Assembly (NCBI RefSeq): GCF_014639795.1
Contig: NZ_BMGC01000021.1
Coordinates: 1-64,000 of the forward strand
Length of the DNA: 64,000 nt
Reading direction: 5' to 3'
Source of the DNA: Gordonia jinhuaensis
Lineage (GTDB): Bacteria > Actinomycetota > Actinomycetes > Mycobacteriales > Mycobacteriaceae
The notes below the pieces were generated by a model. It did no database searches. It was not told the DNA's origin and saw only the letters and a list, made by a program, of their open reading frames with translations. Positions 10,526 to 20,030 of this stretch are shown piece after piece. How positions within the stretch are numbered: the first letter of the stretch is position 1; each line of letters begins with the position of its first letter. Both the position numbers and the translations under genes were made by a program.

Positions 10526-11893
10526 GTGTCAACCTCTTCCGGCGAATCCGACGTCCATCAGAAAGCCCACCAAAGTGCCACGCGCTCAACAGTGTTCGAT
10601 GCAACGTTCGGGATGTCGGGACTCGACGAGATCCTCGGCGACGATGCGTGGATCTCGGCGATGTGCACCGTGGAGGGAGCACTGGCGATGGCATGTGCCG
10701 ACGCCGGTCTGATAGACCGCACCGACGCCGAGGAGGTCCGCCGCACATGCGAGACCGTCTCGATCGACCCGGTGTCACTCGGAGCCGAAGCCGCCGAGGC
10801 GGGTAACCCGGTGCTGGGAGTGGTGCACCGGATCCGTGCCGCGACGTCTGCGCCGCCATCGGCGGTCCACCGGGGAGCCACAAGTCAGGACATCATCGAC
10901 AACGCGATGAGCCTGCTGCTGCGCTCGGCGGCGCGGGCATCACACGAGGCGCTGGCATCGGCAGCTCTCGCCGGCGCCGATCTCGCACACGCACATCGGA
11001 GTACCCCGATGGCAGCACGCACCCTCGGACAGCAGGCTCTGCCGACCAGTTTCGGCGCTCTCGTGGCCACCTGGGCGCGACCACTCGCCCAGGCCGACGG
11101 GCTGATCGCCGACGCCGTCGCATCACTTCCCGTCCAATACGGCGGCGCGGCAGGGACGATGGCCGCCGTGGCCCCCCACGGCCCCGCGGTCGCCACGGCG
11201 CTGGCACGGCGGCTCGACCTGGCCGCGACCGATGCGGTGTGGCACACCGACCGTATCCCGTTCCTGCGAGTCGCCTCGGCCTTCGCAGCGGCTGCGGGCG
11301 CGGTGAACAAATGCGCCACCGACATCGTCGCGATGTCGGCCACCGAACTCGGCGAGGTCTCGGAGATCAAGCCCGGCGGATCATCGGCGATGCCGCACAA
11401 ACGAAATCCCGTGGCCGCCATCGCCGCCCGTGCCGACTCACGCCGCGCACCGGGTCTGCTGGCCACGATGGCGGCCAACACCGACCACGAATTCGCCCGC
11501 GCGGCCGGCCCCTGGCACGCCGAATGGCCCACGCTCATCGAGCTGGCCCGCGTGACCATCGGCGCGACCCGCCGGTTGTCCGACAGTCTCAGTGGACTGC
11601 AGGTGCACACCGATGCGATGGCACACAACCTCGACGCCACCGGCGGCGCGCTGATGGCCGAACGTGTGGTCGGTGCACTTTCACCCCACACCCGCGACGC
11701 CCGTGAGATCGTCACCTCGGCCTGCGCGGCGCGAACACCTCTGGACACCGACGAGCGGATCCTGGCCCACCTGTCGGCCGACGAGATCCGCCGGCTGCTC
11801 GACCCGTCGGGATATCTGGGACACGCACCTGACCTCGCCGACGCCGCGGTACGCGACATCCGCGCCCATTTCGCCACCGAAGAGGAGAGCTAG
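10526..11893 (+). CDS. pcaB: 3-carboxy-cis,cis-muconate cycloisomerase
   Basis: Converts 3-carboxymuconate to 4-carboxymuconolactone. It is a 455-residue member of the fumarase/aspartase superfamily. The superfamily signature loop with the catalytic serine is GGSSAMPHKRNPVA (about 290). Earlier conserved regions include HRGATSQDIIDNA, which carries substrate-binding Thr/Ser, and TLGQQALPTSFG. Translation begins at GTG 10526; the first 25 residues are a poorly conserved extension. It is the first gene of pcaB-pcaL-pcaR-pcaF, and pcaL follows with no gap. Confidence 0.93.
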   Translation: MSTSSGESDVHQKAHQSATRSTVFDATFGMSGLDEILGDDAWISAMCTVEGALAMACADAGLIDRTDAEEVRRTCETVSIDPVSLGAEAAEAGNPVLGVVHRIRAATSAPPSAVHRGATSQDIIDNAMSLLLRSAARASHEALASAALAGADLAHAHRSTPMAARTLGQQALPTSFGALVATWARPLAQADGLIADAVASLPVQYGGAAGTMAAVAPHGPAVATALARRLDLAATDAVWHTDRIPFLRVASAFAAAAGAVNKCATDIVAMSATELGEVSEIKPGGSSAMPHKRNPVAAIAARADSRRAPGLLATMAANTDHEFARAAGPWHAEWPTLIELARVTIGATRRLSDSLSGLQVHTDAMAHNLDATGGALMAERVVGALSPHTRDAREIVTSACAARTPLDTDERILAHLSADEIRRLLDPSGYLGHAPDLADAAVRDIRAHFATEEES

Positions 11894-13066
11894 ATGACCG
11901 CCCTCGCCCACAGCGTCATACCCGGACCGTCCGCCGACGCCGACACCCTCACGCTGATCGGCTCATTGGGGTCGACCCGCGCGATGTGGAATCCCCAGCA
12001 CCGTCTCGCACGCCATTTCCGACTGCTTCTCGTGGACCTTCCCGGGCATGGCGATTCACCGCTCCCCAAGCCGGGATCCACGATCGCCGATTTCGCCACC
12101 TCGGTGATCGCACTGCTCGACGAGCTGTCGATCGACTCCACCCATGTGGCGGGATTGTCGATCGGCGGCGCCATCGCGCAGCAACTCGCCATCGCCTCAC
12201 CGGAACGCGTGAACGGCGTTGTCGCGCTGTGTACCTCGGCGAGATTCGGCGAACCGGACTCGTGGCTCGATCGCGCGGCGACCGTCCGCGCCGACGGGAC
12301 GTCCGCCATCGCCGGCGCGGTGGTGGGTCGCTGGTTCACCCCCGGGTTCATCGAGCGCAACCCGGCCGAGGTCGCCGAATACACCCGGATGGTCGCCGAC
12401 ACCGACTCCGAGGGATATGCGCGGTGCTGTGAGGCACTCGCACAGTGGGATTCGCGGGCTGACCTCGGACGCATCGGGTCACCGACACTGGTGATCGGGG
12501 GTGCCCAGGATCCCGCGACGCCTCCTGAGCACCAGCGCCTGATCGCCGATCGTGTGGCCACCTCCCGCCTGGCGATCCTCGACGATGCCGCACACGTCGC
12601 CAGCGTCGAGCAGGCGGGTGCGGTCAACCAGTTGATCGACGACTTCCTTCGCGGCACCGATGAACGCAGTGCGGCATTCGATCTGGGTATGCGCACACGC
12701 CGGTCGGTTCTCGGTGACGCCCACGTCGACCGGTCGGTCGCCGGGACCACCGCGTTCACCGAACCCTTCCAGGACTTCATCACCCGCGTCGCGTGGGGCG
12801 ATGTGTGGAACCGTCCCGGCATCGACCACCAGTGGCGGCGGCTGCTCACCATCGCCATCCTGACGGCCGTGGGCAACGAACACGAACTCGACATGCACAT
12901 CCGCGCCGCACTGCGTGCAGGCGTACAGCCCGATCTGATCGGAGAAGTGTTGTTGCACACCGCGGTATACGCCGGAGTGCCCAACAGCAATCGGGCGTTC
13001 GCGCTGGGCAAGGCCGCCCTGGCCGATCTCGGGATCCCCGACACTTCCCAGGCGGACACGCCGTGA
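11894..13066 (+). CDS. pcaL: PcaL: fused 3-oxoadipate enol-lactonase and carboxymuconolactone decarboxylase
   Basis: A two-domain protein of 390 residues catalysing two consecutive steps, 4-carboxymuconolactone decarboxylation and enol-lactone hydrolysis. Residues about 1-255 are an alpha/beta hydrolase (PcaD) with nucleophile S89 in GLSIGG, acid D206 and base H234. Residues about 262-388 are the decarboxylase domain (PcaC), including the HTAVYAGVPN segment. This PcaD-PcaC order is the known actinobacterial PcaL fusion first described in Rhodococcus. ATG follows the pcaB stop directly (TAG ATG) and the stop overlaps the pcaR GTG, so coupling is tight. Confidence 0.95.
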   Translation: MTALAHSVIPGPSADADTLTLIGSLGSTRAMWNPQHRLARHFRLLLVDLPGHGDSPLPKPGSTIADFATSVIALLDELSIDSTHVAGLSIGGAIAQQLAIASPERVNGVVALCTSARFGEPDSWLDRAATVRADGTSAIAGAVVGRWFTPGFIERNPAEVAEYTRMVADTDSEGYARCCEALAQWDSRADLGRIGSPTLVIGGAQDPATPPEHQRLIADRVATSRLAILDDAAHVASVEQAGAVNQLIDDFLRGTDERSAAFDLGMRTRRSVLGDAHVDRSVAGTTAFTEPFQDFITRVAWGDVWNRPGIDHQWRRLLTIAILTAVGNEHELDMHIRAALRAGVQPDLIGEVLLHTAVYAGVPNSNRAFALGKAALADLGIPDTSQADTP

Positions 13067-13887
13067 CATCGGAGCGGGGAGCCGAACCGACGGGCGAATT
13101 CGTCCAGTCACTCGGACGAGGTCTGTCGGTGATCCGCGCATTCGACGGGGACCACCCACGACGCACCCTCAGTGACGTCGCGCGGGCGACCGGACTGACC
13201 CGCGCCACCGCGCGACGATTCCTGCTGACGCTGAACGAACTGGGGTATGTGCGCACCGATGGGAGCGTCTTCTGGCTGACCCCACAGGTTCTCGATCTGG
13301 GCTACAGCTATCTGTCCGGGCTCTCACTTCCCGACGTGTCGACCCCCCATCTGCAGGATCTGACGCACTCGGTGCACGAGTCGAGCTCGGTGTCGGTTCT
13401 CGACGGCACCGACATCGTCTACGTCGCCCGCGTCCCCGTCGGCCGGATCATGACCGTGTCGATCACGATCGGCACCCGCTTCCCCGCACATGCGACCTCG
13501 ATGGGCCGGGTTCTCCTGGCCGGCCTACCCGAGAAGGACCTCGACGAGATGCTGACGGATACGCCGCTGACCGCGCTCACCTCGCACACGGTGACCTCGG
13601 CCGACGACCTGCGTTCCGAACTCGACACCGTTCGCTCACAGGGCTATTCGATCGTCGGACAGGAACTCGAGGAGGGCCTGCGCTCGATGGCCGCGCCGAT
13701 TCACGACGCCGACGGGCGCGTGGTCGCGGCCGTCAACCTGTCCACCCCCTATGCGAGATACACCCTCCCGCAACTCCGCAAGGATCTCCTACCGCCGCTT
13801 CTGCAGACCGCCGAAGCGATATCCACCGACCTCGCGCGAACCGACACCCGACAGCGTGAGACGAGAACAGGAATGACATCACCATGA
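13063..13887 (+). CDS. pcaR: PcaR, IclR-family regulator of the beta-ketoadipate genes
   Basis: A 274-residue IclR protein. The N-terminal winged helix (about 10-75) contains TLSDVARATGLTRATARRFL. The C-terminal effector domain (about 90-260) includes FPAHATSMGRVLLA and the EEGLRSMAAPIHDADGRV stretch. It sits between pcaL and pcaF as in Rhodococcus (pcaB-L-R-F). The start is GTG 13063, overlapping the pcaL stop; a longer open frame to 12793 is only the shadow of pcaL. It probably binds GTTC-type sites in 10438-10471 and responds to protocatechuate or 3-oxoadipate; the ligand is inferred from homologues. Confidence 0.9.
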   Translation: MTSERGAEPTGEFVQSLGRGLSVIRAFDGDHPRRTLSDVARATGLTRATARRFLLTLNELGYVRTDGSVFWLTPQVLDLGYSYLSGLSLPDVSTPHLQDLTHSVHESSSVSVLDGTDIVYVARVPVGRIMTVSITIGTRFPAHATSMGRVLLAGLPEKDLDEMLTDTPLTALTSHTVTSADDLRSELDTVRSQGYSIVGQELEEGLRSMAAPIHDADGRVVAAVNLSTPYARYTLPQLRKDLLPPLLQTAEAISTDLARTDTRQRETRTGMTSP

Positions 13888-15092
13888 TCTACGCCGTCAT
13901 CTGCACACCGGTACGCACTCCGATCGGAAGGTTCGGCGGGGCCCTGCGTGACGTCCCGGTGCAAAAGCTCGCCTCCACTGTCATCACCGCACTCGTCGAG
14001 CGCAGCGGCATCGACCCGACGCTCATCGACGACGTGATCCTCGGCCAGGCCGGGCCCAATGGCGAGGCCCCGGCACTGGGACGTGTGGCCGCACTCGACG
14101 CCGGACTCGGGATCGACGTACCCGGGCTTCAGGTCGACCGGCGGTGCGGGTCAGGGCTTCAAGCCGTGCTGCAGGGCTGCATGCAGGTCGCCACCGGCGG
14201 TTCCGACGTCATCGTCGCGGGCGGGGCCGAGTCGATGAGCGGTGCGGAGTTCTACGCCACCGGGATGCGCTGGGGTGTGAAGACGCCGGCAGTCTCGCTC
14301 GACGACCGGCTGGCCCGCGGCCGTGTGACGGCGGGTGGGGTGAACTACCCGGTACCCGGCGGGATGATCGAGACCGCCGAGAACCTGCGTGCCGAATTCG
14401 GCATCAGCCGCACCGAACAGGACGAGATGGCGTTGCGGTCGCACCAGCGTGCGGTGGCTGCACAGCGCTCGGGAGCCTTCGCCGACGAGATCGTCGGAGT
14501 CGCCGTTCCGCAGCGCCGGGGCGAGGTGACCATCGTCGACACCGACGAGCATCCACGCGCGGACACCAGCATGGAGTCGCTGGGAAGGCTTCGGGCGATC
14601 CGGTCTTCGATCGATCCCGAGTCGACTGTCACCGCCGGCAACTCGAGCGGCCAGAATGACGGTGCCGCAGTGGCTCTGGTGACCACAGCGGCCACAGCGG
14701 CCGAGCTGGGTCTGCAACCGATGGCGCGATTGGTGAGCTGGGCAGTGGCCGGGGTGAACCCCGCCACGATGGGAATCGGCCCGGTTCCGGCCACCGCGAA
14801 AGCACTAGAGCGTGCCGGAATGTCGTTGTCCGACATGGACATCATCGAACTCAACGAGGCCTTCGCCGCTCAGGCGCTGGCAGTCTTGTCCTCGTGGAAG
14901 CTCGATCCCGAGGATCCTCGTCTGAACCCGAACGGATCGGGCATCTCACTCGGACATCCCGTCGGGGCCACCGGCGGGCGGATCCTGGCCACCATGCTCC
15001 ACGAGATGCGCCGCAGCGACGCACAGTTCGGACTCGAGACCATGTGCATCGGCGGCGGTCAGGGACTGGCTGCGATCTTCGAACGGGTGTGA
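13884..15092 (+). CDS. pcaF: 3-oxoadipyl-CoA thiolase
   Basis: Last step of the pathway: 3-oxoadipyl-CoA plus CoA to succinyl-CoA and acetyl-CoA. A 402-residue thiolase with the nucleophilic cysteine in RRCGSGLQAVLQ (near residue 90), the histidine in ISLGHPVGATGG, and the second cysteine in CIGGGQGLAAIFE. The segment GGMIETAENL is shared with the paralogue at 55351. ATG overlaps the pcaR stop. It is the terminal gene of the operon; an imperfect hairpin follows at 15151-15205. Confidence 0.92.
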   Translation: MIYAVICTPVRTPIGRFGGALRDVPVQKLASTVITALVERSGIDPTLIDDVILGQAGPNGEAPALGRVAALDAGLGIDVPGLQVDRRCGSGLQAVLQGCMQVATGGSDVIVAGGAESMSGAEFYATGMRWGVKTPAVSLDDRLARGRVTAGGVNYPVPGGMIETAENLRAEFGISRTEQDEMALRSHQRAVAAQRSGAFADEIVGVAVPQRRGEVTIVDTDEHPRADTSMESLGRLRAIRSSIDPESTVTAGNSSGQNDGAAVALVTTAATAAELGLQPMARLVSWAVAGVNPATMGIGPVPATAKALERAGMSLSDMDIIELNEAFAAQALAVLSSWKLDPEDPRLNPNGSGISLGHPVGATGGRILATMLHEMRRSDAQFGLETMCIGGGQGLAAIFERV

Positions 15093-15150
15093 TTGAGACG
15101 CGGCCGGTCGTGCTGCCTGCAACGGTCCGGACCACGTTGCCACGCAAAGA

Positions 15151-15205
15151 GATCCGGTGACGCCTCCTCACCCGGCGGTGTGCTGGGCGAGGAGGCGTGT
15201 GGATC
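15151..15205. terminator. Imperfect hairpin between convergent pcaF and aldehyde dehydrogenase genes
   Basis: ACGCCTCCTC (15160-15169) pairs with GAGGAGGCGT (15189-15198). An outer GATCC/GGATC pair (15151-15155 with 15201-15205) extends the stem past a small bulge. Its place between two converging genes suggests a bidirectional terminator. Confidence 0.65.
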
Positions 15206-16648
15206 TCAGGCGTAGATCGACTTGTACTGCAGGTAGGCGCTGAGTCCCTGCGGACCCAGCTCACGTCCGATACCGCTGTCCTTGACGCCGCCGAACGGGG
15301 CTCCCGGATCGGGCATGTACCGGTTGATGCCGATGGTGCCCGTCTTCACCCGCCGTGCCACGTCGCGACCGCGCTCGGGGTCGGCCGTCCACACCGTGCC
15401 GCCGAGTCCGTAGTCGGACTGGTTGGCGATCGCGATCGCGTCGTCGGTGTCGGTGTAGCGGATCACCGACAGCACCGGCCCGAAGATCTCCTCCTGGGCG
15501 ATGGTCGAGGCGTTGTCGACGTCGGCGAACAGTGTCGGCTCGACGAACCAGCCACGGTCGAGGCCCTCCGGTCGACCACCGCCCACCACGAGCCGGGCGC
15601 CGTCGCTCTTACCCTTCTCGATGAATCCCTCCACGCGATCGCGATGGCGGCTCGATGCCATCGGACCGATCATCGTGGCCGGGTCGAGCGCATCACCGAC
15701 CGGCAGACTCGTCATGAACGCGGCGAGGGTGTCGATCACCTCGTCATAGCGCGACGCCGGGGCCAGCACACGCGTGCCCAGGTAGCAGGTCTGCCCGTTG
15801 TTGACGAGCATGCTCTCGAAGAAGCGCTCCCCCATCACCGACAGGTCCAGGTTCGCGTCGTCGAGCATGATCGCCGCCGACTTGCCACCGAGTTCCAGGG
15901 TCACCGGACGCAGCATCTGTCCGCAGGTGGCCCCGATGATCCTGCCGGCAGCCGTCGAGCCGGTGAAAGCCACCTTGTCGACACCGGGATGTTCCACCAG
16001 ATAGGCACCGGTGTCGCGTCCGCCGGGCACGATGCTCACCACACCGTCGGGGACATCGGACGCCTCGATCGCCTCGGCGAGTGCGAATGCATCCAGCACG
16101 GTCTCCGGTGAGGGCTTGAGGACGATGGTGCAGCCGGCGGCCAGAGCCGGCGCGTACTTGAACGCGGCCAGCGCCTGCGGATAGTTCCACGGCGCTATCG
16201 CGCCGACGACGCCGATGGCCTCCCGGCGCACGATCGTGGTCCCACCCGTCAGATGCGGCTGCTCGGTCTCAAAGTCGAACTCGCGTACCAGATTCGCGTA
16301 GTACCGCAACAGCGACACCGGGAATCCCGACTCCAGCGCGCCCGAAATCGCGATGGGCATGCCGTTCTGGCTCGACACGCGTCGTGAGATCTCCTCACCG
16401 CGCTTTTCCAGTTCGTCGGCGAGGTTCTCCATGGCGGCGGCGCGGCGCGCGGGTTCCCACGTCGACCACCCGGACGGATCGTCGAACGCCGCGCGCGCGG
16501 CAGCCACCGCGGCATCGACATCGGCGGCGGCAGCGGCCGGCACCGAACCGATCGGTTCCTCGGTGCTGGCCGACACCACGTCGATGCGCTCGTCGGAACT
16601 CGGTGCGGTCCACTGTCCGCCGATGAACAGCTTGTCGTAGGTGATCAT
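15206..16648 (-). CDS. NAD(P)-dependent aldehyde dehydrogenase of the aromatic operon
   Basis: A 480-residue aldehyde dehydrogenase. FTGSTAAGRIIG is the nucleotide-binding turn, VTLELGGKSAAI carries the catalytic glutamate, and NNGQTCYLGTR carries the catalytic cysteine. The start is ATG 16646-16648 (MITYDKLFIGGQW), behind GGAAG; upstream codons to 16723 are not family-like. It follows the P450 gene on the same strand, so oxidation of an aromatic aldehyde such as p-anisaldehyde, 4-hydroxybenzaldehyde or vanillin to the acid handled by the neighbouring enzymes is the best guess. Formaldehyde released by demethylation is a less likely substrate for this subfamily. The exact substrate cannot be read from sequence. 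Confidence 0.85.
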   Translation of the reverse strand: MITYDKLFIGGQWTAPSSDERIDVVSASTEEPIGSVPAAAAADVDAAVAAARAAFDDPSGWSTWEPARRAAAMENLADELEKRGEEISRRVSSQNGMPIAISGALESGFPVSLLRYYANLVREFDFETEQPHLTGGTTIVRREAIGVVGAIAPWNYPQALAAFKYAPALAAGCTIVLKPSPETVLDAFALAEAIEASDVPDGVVSIVPGGRDTGAYLVEHPGVDKVAFTGSTAAGRIIGATCGQMLRPVTLELGGKSAAIMLDDANLDLSVMGERFFESMLVNNGQTCYLGTRVLAPASRYDEVIDTLAAFMTSLPVGDALDPATMIGPMASSRHRDRVEGFIEKGKSDGARLVVGGGRPEGLDRGWFVEPTLFADVDNASTIAQEEIFGPVLSVIRYTDTDDAIAIANQSDYGLGGTVWTADPERGRDVARRVKTGTIGINRYMPDPGAPFGGVKDSGIGRELGPQGLSAYLQYKSIYA

Positions 16649-16784
16649 GTTGTCTTCCTTCGCTTTCTGCTGTGGTGGTATTTGGCGGCGTCTGCCGCTT
16701 CGCCGGTGACTCGATGCCTGCACCGTCTGTCGTGTGCAGTCTGTGGCATATACGCGACGTCGGAGATCTGTTTCACCGAAATGC

Positions 16785-18019
16785 TCATTCGACGAAGGAG
16801 ATGGGCAGTGATTCCCACGCGCGCAAGGTGTTGTTGTGGTGACGAACCGGAACCCCGGCGATGTCGATACGCCGGAAGCGTTTGGCCAGTGCGCTCAGCA
16901 GTGCCTCGGCCTCGAGGCGGGCCACGTGCTGCCCCACGCACTGGTGGATGCCCATGCCGAATCCGACGTGACCCGACGGGTTGCGCCCCAGATCGAATGT
17001 GTCCGGATCGTCCCACCGACGCGGATCACGATTCGCCGATCCGAGGAACATGAGGATCTTCTTGCCTTCCGGGATCAGCGCCTCACCGACCATGACCGGA
17101 ACGGTGGCGGTTCTGAAGAAGGTCTGCACCGGCGATTCCAGCCGCACGGCCTCGTCGAAGGCCACCCGGGCGAGTGCCGGATTGTCGCGCAACTGCTGCC
17201 AGGCCTGCGGGGTGGTCGCGAAGGAGTGCAGGATCGCGGCCAGACCGTGCATGGTGGTGTCGACACCGGCCGACAGCAGTGAACGGACGATGGTCGGCGC
17301 TGTTCCTCGGTGATGTCCCTGCGATCGGCCGCAGCCCAGATCTGAGCCCCGAAGGTGGGCACACCGTCGTACACCGAGTCGGCGAGTACCTCACGTCCAC
17401 ACTGCCGGGCCACCCATGACGAGATCTCGGGCATGCGGGCAAGCCCCTTCTCGACGAGGCCGTTGGACGGCCCGAAGGCGTTGAACAGGTGATCTCCATA
17501 GGGCAGCAGGTTCTCGCGTCCCTGCGTGCCGATTCCCACTGCGTCGGGAAACACCCGCAGTGGGAAGACCTCAGAGATACGCGCCACGGCGTCCATCTCG
17601 CCGCTCGGCAGGTCTGCGACGAAGTGCTCGGCGTCTGCGAACCAGTGATCGCGCAACCGGCGCAACGCCCGCGGACTGAGTACCGACGACAACACCGACC
17701 TGGGTGCGTCGTGCCCGGGTGGATCGGTCTCGAGTAAGAGACTCGGTGGGCGCCAGGGCTTCTCGTACCGGAAGTTGCTGAGACCCACTCCCGCGCCGGA
17801 CTGGAACGACTGCCAGTCGGTCAGCGCCGCGTGGACATCGCGGTAGCGACCCATCGCGTACGTGTCGTAGCGGGAGAGATACTGCACCGGGCCGGCTTCG
17901 CGCAGTTCGTGGTGGAAAGCATGGGGGCTCTCGAGTATCTCCGCCCCGAATGGGTCGGCATCGGTACTCGGCAGAACCGACGGGTTCGGCGTGTGTTCGC
18001 TGTTGTCGGTGATGGTCAT
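16785..18019 (-). pseudogene. CYP199-like cytochrome P450, interrupted by a one-base frameshift
   Basis: The two parts together encode one normal P450 of about 410 residues. The N-terminal part (ATG 18017-18019 behind GGAGAG) reads through DPFGAEILESPHAFHHELRE and EKPWRPPSLLLETDPPGHDA, typical of CYP199 enzymes that oxidise para-substituted benzoates. The frame is lost near 17298-17300, after the codons for DITEEQ, where one base appears to be missing. The next frame continues with the I-helix SAGVDTTMHG, the ExxR motif (EAVRLES) and the haem loop FGMGIHQCVGQ with its cysteine ligand. All later motifs are intact, so this is either a very recent lesion or a sequencing error. If active, it would O-demethylate 4-methoxybenzoate or hydroxylate a similar acid using the reductase at 18137. 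Confidence 0.85.
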
Positions 18020-18136
18020 GACATCTCTCCCGTTACTGGCCGGTTCGCGTCTCTCGATGGCTGGTTGCCGTGTTCGGTGTACTGGTGCGACGTGTGCCGA
18101 GCGTGAAACCATCTCTGCGGCATCGGATTCACCCGT

Positions 18137-19141
18137 TCACAGATCGAGAGTGATTCTGTCGCTGCATGATCGGGAGACGCAGATGAACATGCAGTCCCCC
18201 TCGGCTCGTTCGTCGTCGCCGAGTAGCGAGTCGCGATGGTCGATCTGCCCCTGCAACACCGCCGTCTCGCATGTCCCGCAGATCCCCTGCCGACATGACG
18301 AGAGCACCTGCACGCCCACACCGGCGACCGCGTCGAGGATCGACTGGTCGGGGGCCACCATGACGCTGCAACCCGTCCGCGCCAACCTCACCTCGAAGGG
18401 TCGGTCGAGTACCGGGGCCGACATGGCCGCCGCGACGAACCGCTCGGTGCGGACCCGGCCCGGACGGAGACGTTCACCAATCCCGGTCACCGCGTCGAGT
18501 AGTGGTGCGGGTCCGCAGCAGTAGATCGCAGTGTCGGCGGGTGTCTGTGTGACCGCAGCCTCGATGTCGAGCAGTCCGTACTCATCCTGGGGACGGATCG
18601 CCACCCGCGGATCCGCGGCGAGGTCACCGCTGAACGCCATCGAGGCCGCCGACCGACCACCGTAGAGCAGCGACCACTGTGCTCCGAGGATCTCGGCCTG
18701 CGCCAGCATCGGCAGAATCGGGGTGATCCCGATGCCGCCGGCGATGAACAGGTAGTGCGGTGAGGGTACGAGCCCGAAGTTGTTGCGCGGACCGCCGATG
18801 GGTACCTGATCGCCCACCTCGAGTTCGTCGTGGATGTAGGCCGATCCACCTCGTCCGGCGGGTTCGCGCAGTACCGCGATCCGGTAGGAGTGCGGATCCC
18901 AGCGGTCGCCGCACAGCGAGTACTGCCGCACCCTGTCACCGGGGAGCATCACGTCGATATGCGATCCCGGCGCCCAGTCCGGGAGACGGAGCCCGCCGGC
19001 GTCGGCGAGGGTCACCGCGCACACGCCCTCGGCAACCCTGGTCTTCTCCCTCACCTGGAGTGTCAGGACGTCGGACGACGCCTGGGGAAGCAGCGGCCGG
19101 ACATACGACGAAGGAGCGTCACTGAATGTGGTCACAGACAC
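18137..19141 (-). CDS. Phthalate-dioxygenase-reductase-like flavin/2Fe-2S electron donor
   Basis: A 334-residue one-protein reductase. Residues about 25-125 form the flavin domain with RQYSLCGD, about 130-235 the NAD domain (FIAGGIGITPILPML, then YCCGPAPLL), and about 250-334 a plant-type 2Fe-2S domain with Cys ligands in SSCRQGICGTCE and the late C of FICVS. This flavin-NAD-ferredoxin order is that of VanB and the PFOR reductases fused to CYP116B P450s. It lies 117 bases upstream of the P450 on the same strand and no separate ferredoxin gene is near, so it is probably the P450's only redox partner. The GTG start (19139-19141) lies inside a perfect palindrome. A second GTG at 19133-19135 is possible. 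Confidence 0.88.
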   Translation of the reverse strand: MSVTTFSDAPSSYVRPLLPQASSDVLTLQVREKTRVAEGVCAVTLADAGGLRLPDWAPGSHIDVMLPGDRVRQYSLCGDRWDPHSYRIAVLREPAGRGGSAYIHDELEVGDQVPIGGPRNNFGLVPSPHYLFIAGGIGITPILPMLAQAEILGAQWSLLYGGRSAASMAFSGDLAADPRVAIRPQDEYGLLDIEAAVTQTPADTAIYCCGPAPLLDAVTGIGERLRPGRVRTERFVAAAMSAPVLDRPFEVRLARTGCSVMVAPDQSILDAVAGVGVQVLSSCRQGICGTCETAVLQGQIDHRDSLLGDDERAEGDCMFICVSRSCSDRITLDL

Positions 19142-19148
19142 ATTCAGT
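19121..19148. promoter_or_regulatory. Perfect palindrome over the start of the reductase gene
   Basis: ACTGAATGTG (19121-19130) and CACATTCAGT (19139-19148) are exact inverted repeats around 8 bases. They cover the GTG start of the reductase and sit 31 bases beyond the IclR stop. A bound regulator would block transcription or initiation of reductase and P450. The IclR protein encoded just upstream is the obvious candidate. Confidence 0.6.
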
Positions 19149-19179
19149 CAGTGATGAGTGCTATGCCACAACAATGTTC

Positions 19180-19992
19180 TCATTCAATGGGAGTGACTTC
19201 GTTGCAATCGGTGCCATCCGCGAGCACCCGGGGTGCGATCAGTCCCGGACGATCGAGTGCGCGCCGGATGCCGAGCGCAGCACCACGCAGCGCACCGAGG
19301 TGAACGGACGGCCGATCGCCTCGCGGCACGATCACCGACAGTGCGGCGACCACCCGGTCGGTGCGGTCGCGGATCGGAACCGCGATTCCCATCGCATCGT
19401 CGTGGATGAACCCGGGACAGATCGCCGCATCATTGCGGCGCACCCCGGCAAGGAACGAACGCAGTGCAGACGAGTCGACGATCGTCTCGGCGGTGAATCT
19501 GCGCATCGGACGGTTGAGCACGCGCTCCTGGAGGGCCGGTGCCGCATGCGCGAGCAGAACCAGACCCGACGACGACGCGTTCAACGGCAGCCGCCCGGCC
19601 ACCTGGGTCACATTGATGACCGCCTGATGGCTCGACAGCCGCTCGACGAAGAGCACCTCGTCGTCGTCGAGCACGCCGATCTGGACGTGATGACCCACGA
19701 CCGCGTGCAGGTCTTCCAGGAACGGCATCGCAGCCTCACGCAGGCCCCGTGTCGGCGATGCGCGCGATGCGAGTTCCCAAAGATGAACTCCGATTCGGAC
19801 CCGGCGGCTGGGATCGCGAGCGAGCAGACCGAGATCCACCAGCTCGTCGACCAGCCGTGCCGCGGTCGACAGCGGCAGATTCGCGCGCGCGGCGATATCG
19901 GTGACCGACACTGCGGGGTTGTCGACGTCGAAGACCTCGAGAATGCGTGTGGCGCGCTGCAATACCGACTCGCCAGCGGTCGACCGGGCCAT
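19180..19992 (-). CDS. IclR-family regulator in the pobA-P450 operon
   Basis: A 270-residue IclR protein. The winged helix (about 8-65) includes SVTDIAARANLPLSTAARLV. The effector domain shows LPLNASSSGLVLLAHA and the late segment MGIAVPIRDRTDRVVAALSV. It lies between pobA (38-bp gap) and the reductase (38-bp gap) in the same orientation, so it probably controls the peripheral pathway genes, responding to 4-hydroxybenzoate, a methoxybenzoate or a similar acid. Which of the local palindromes it binds is not known. Confidence 0.85.
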   Translation of the reverse strand: MARSTAGESVLQRATRILEVFDVDNPAVSVTDIAARANLPLSTAARLVDELVDLGLLARDPSRRVRIGVHLWELASRASPTRGLREAAMPFLEDLHAVVGHHVQIGVLDDDEVLFVERLSSHQAVINVTQVAGRLPLNASSSGLVLLAHAAPALQERVLNRPMRRFTAETIVDSSALRSFLAGVRRNDAAICPGFIHDDAMGIAVPIRDRTDRVVAALSVIVPRGDRPSVHLGALRGAALGIRRALDRPGLIAPRVLADGTDCNEVTPIE

Positions 19993-20030
19993 GACCGTCC
20001 CTCAGCGCCCCACGGCCGTGATCTCGGCGC

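Noticed and set aside
17075-17297. Continuation of the P450 in its first frame to a 345-residue protein
   Set aside because: After the frameshift the residues become Arg/Pro/Cys-rich nonsense, while the other frame carries the I-helix, ExxR and haem motifs.
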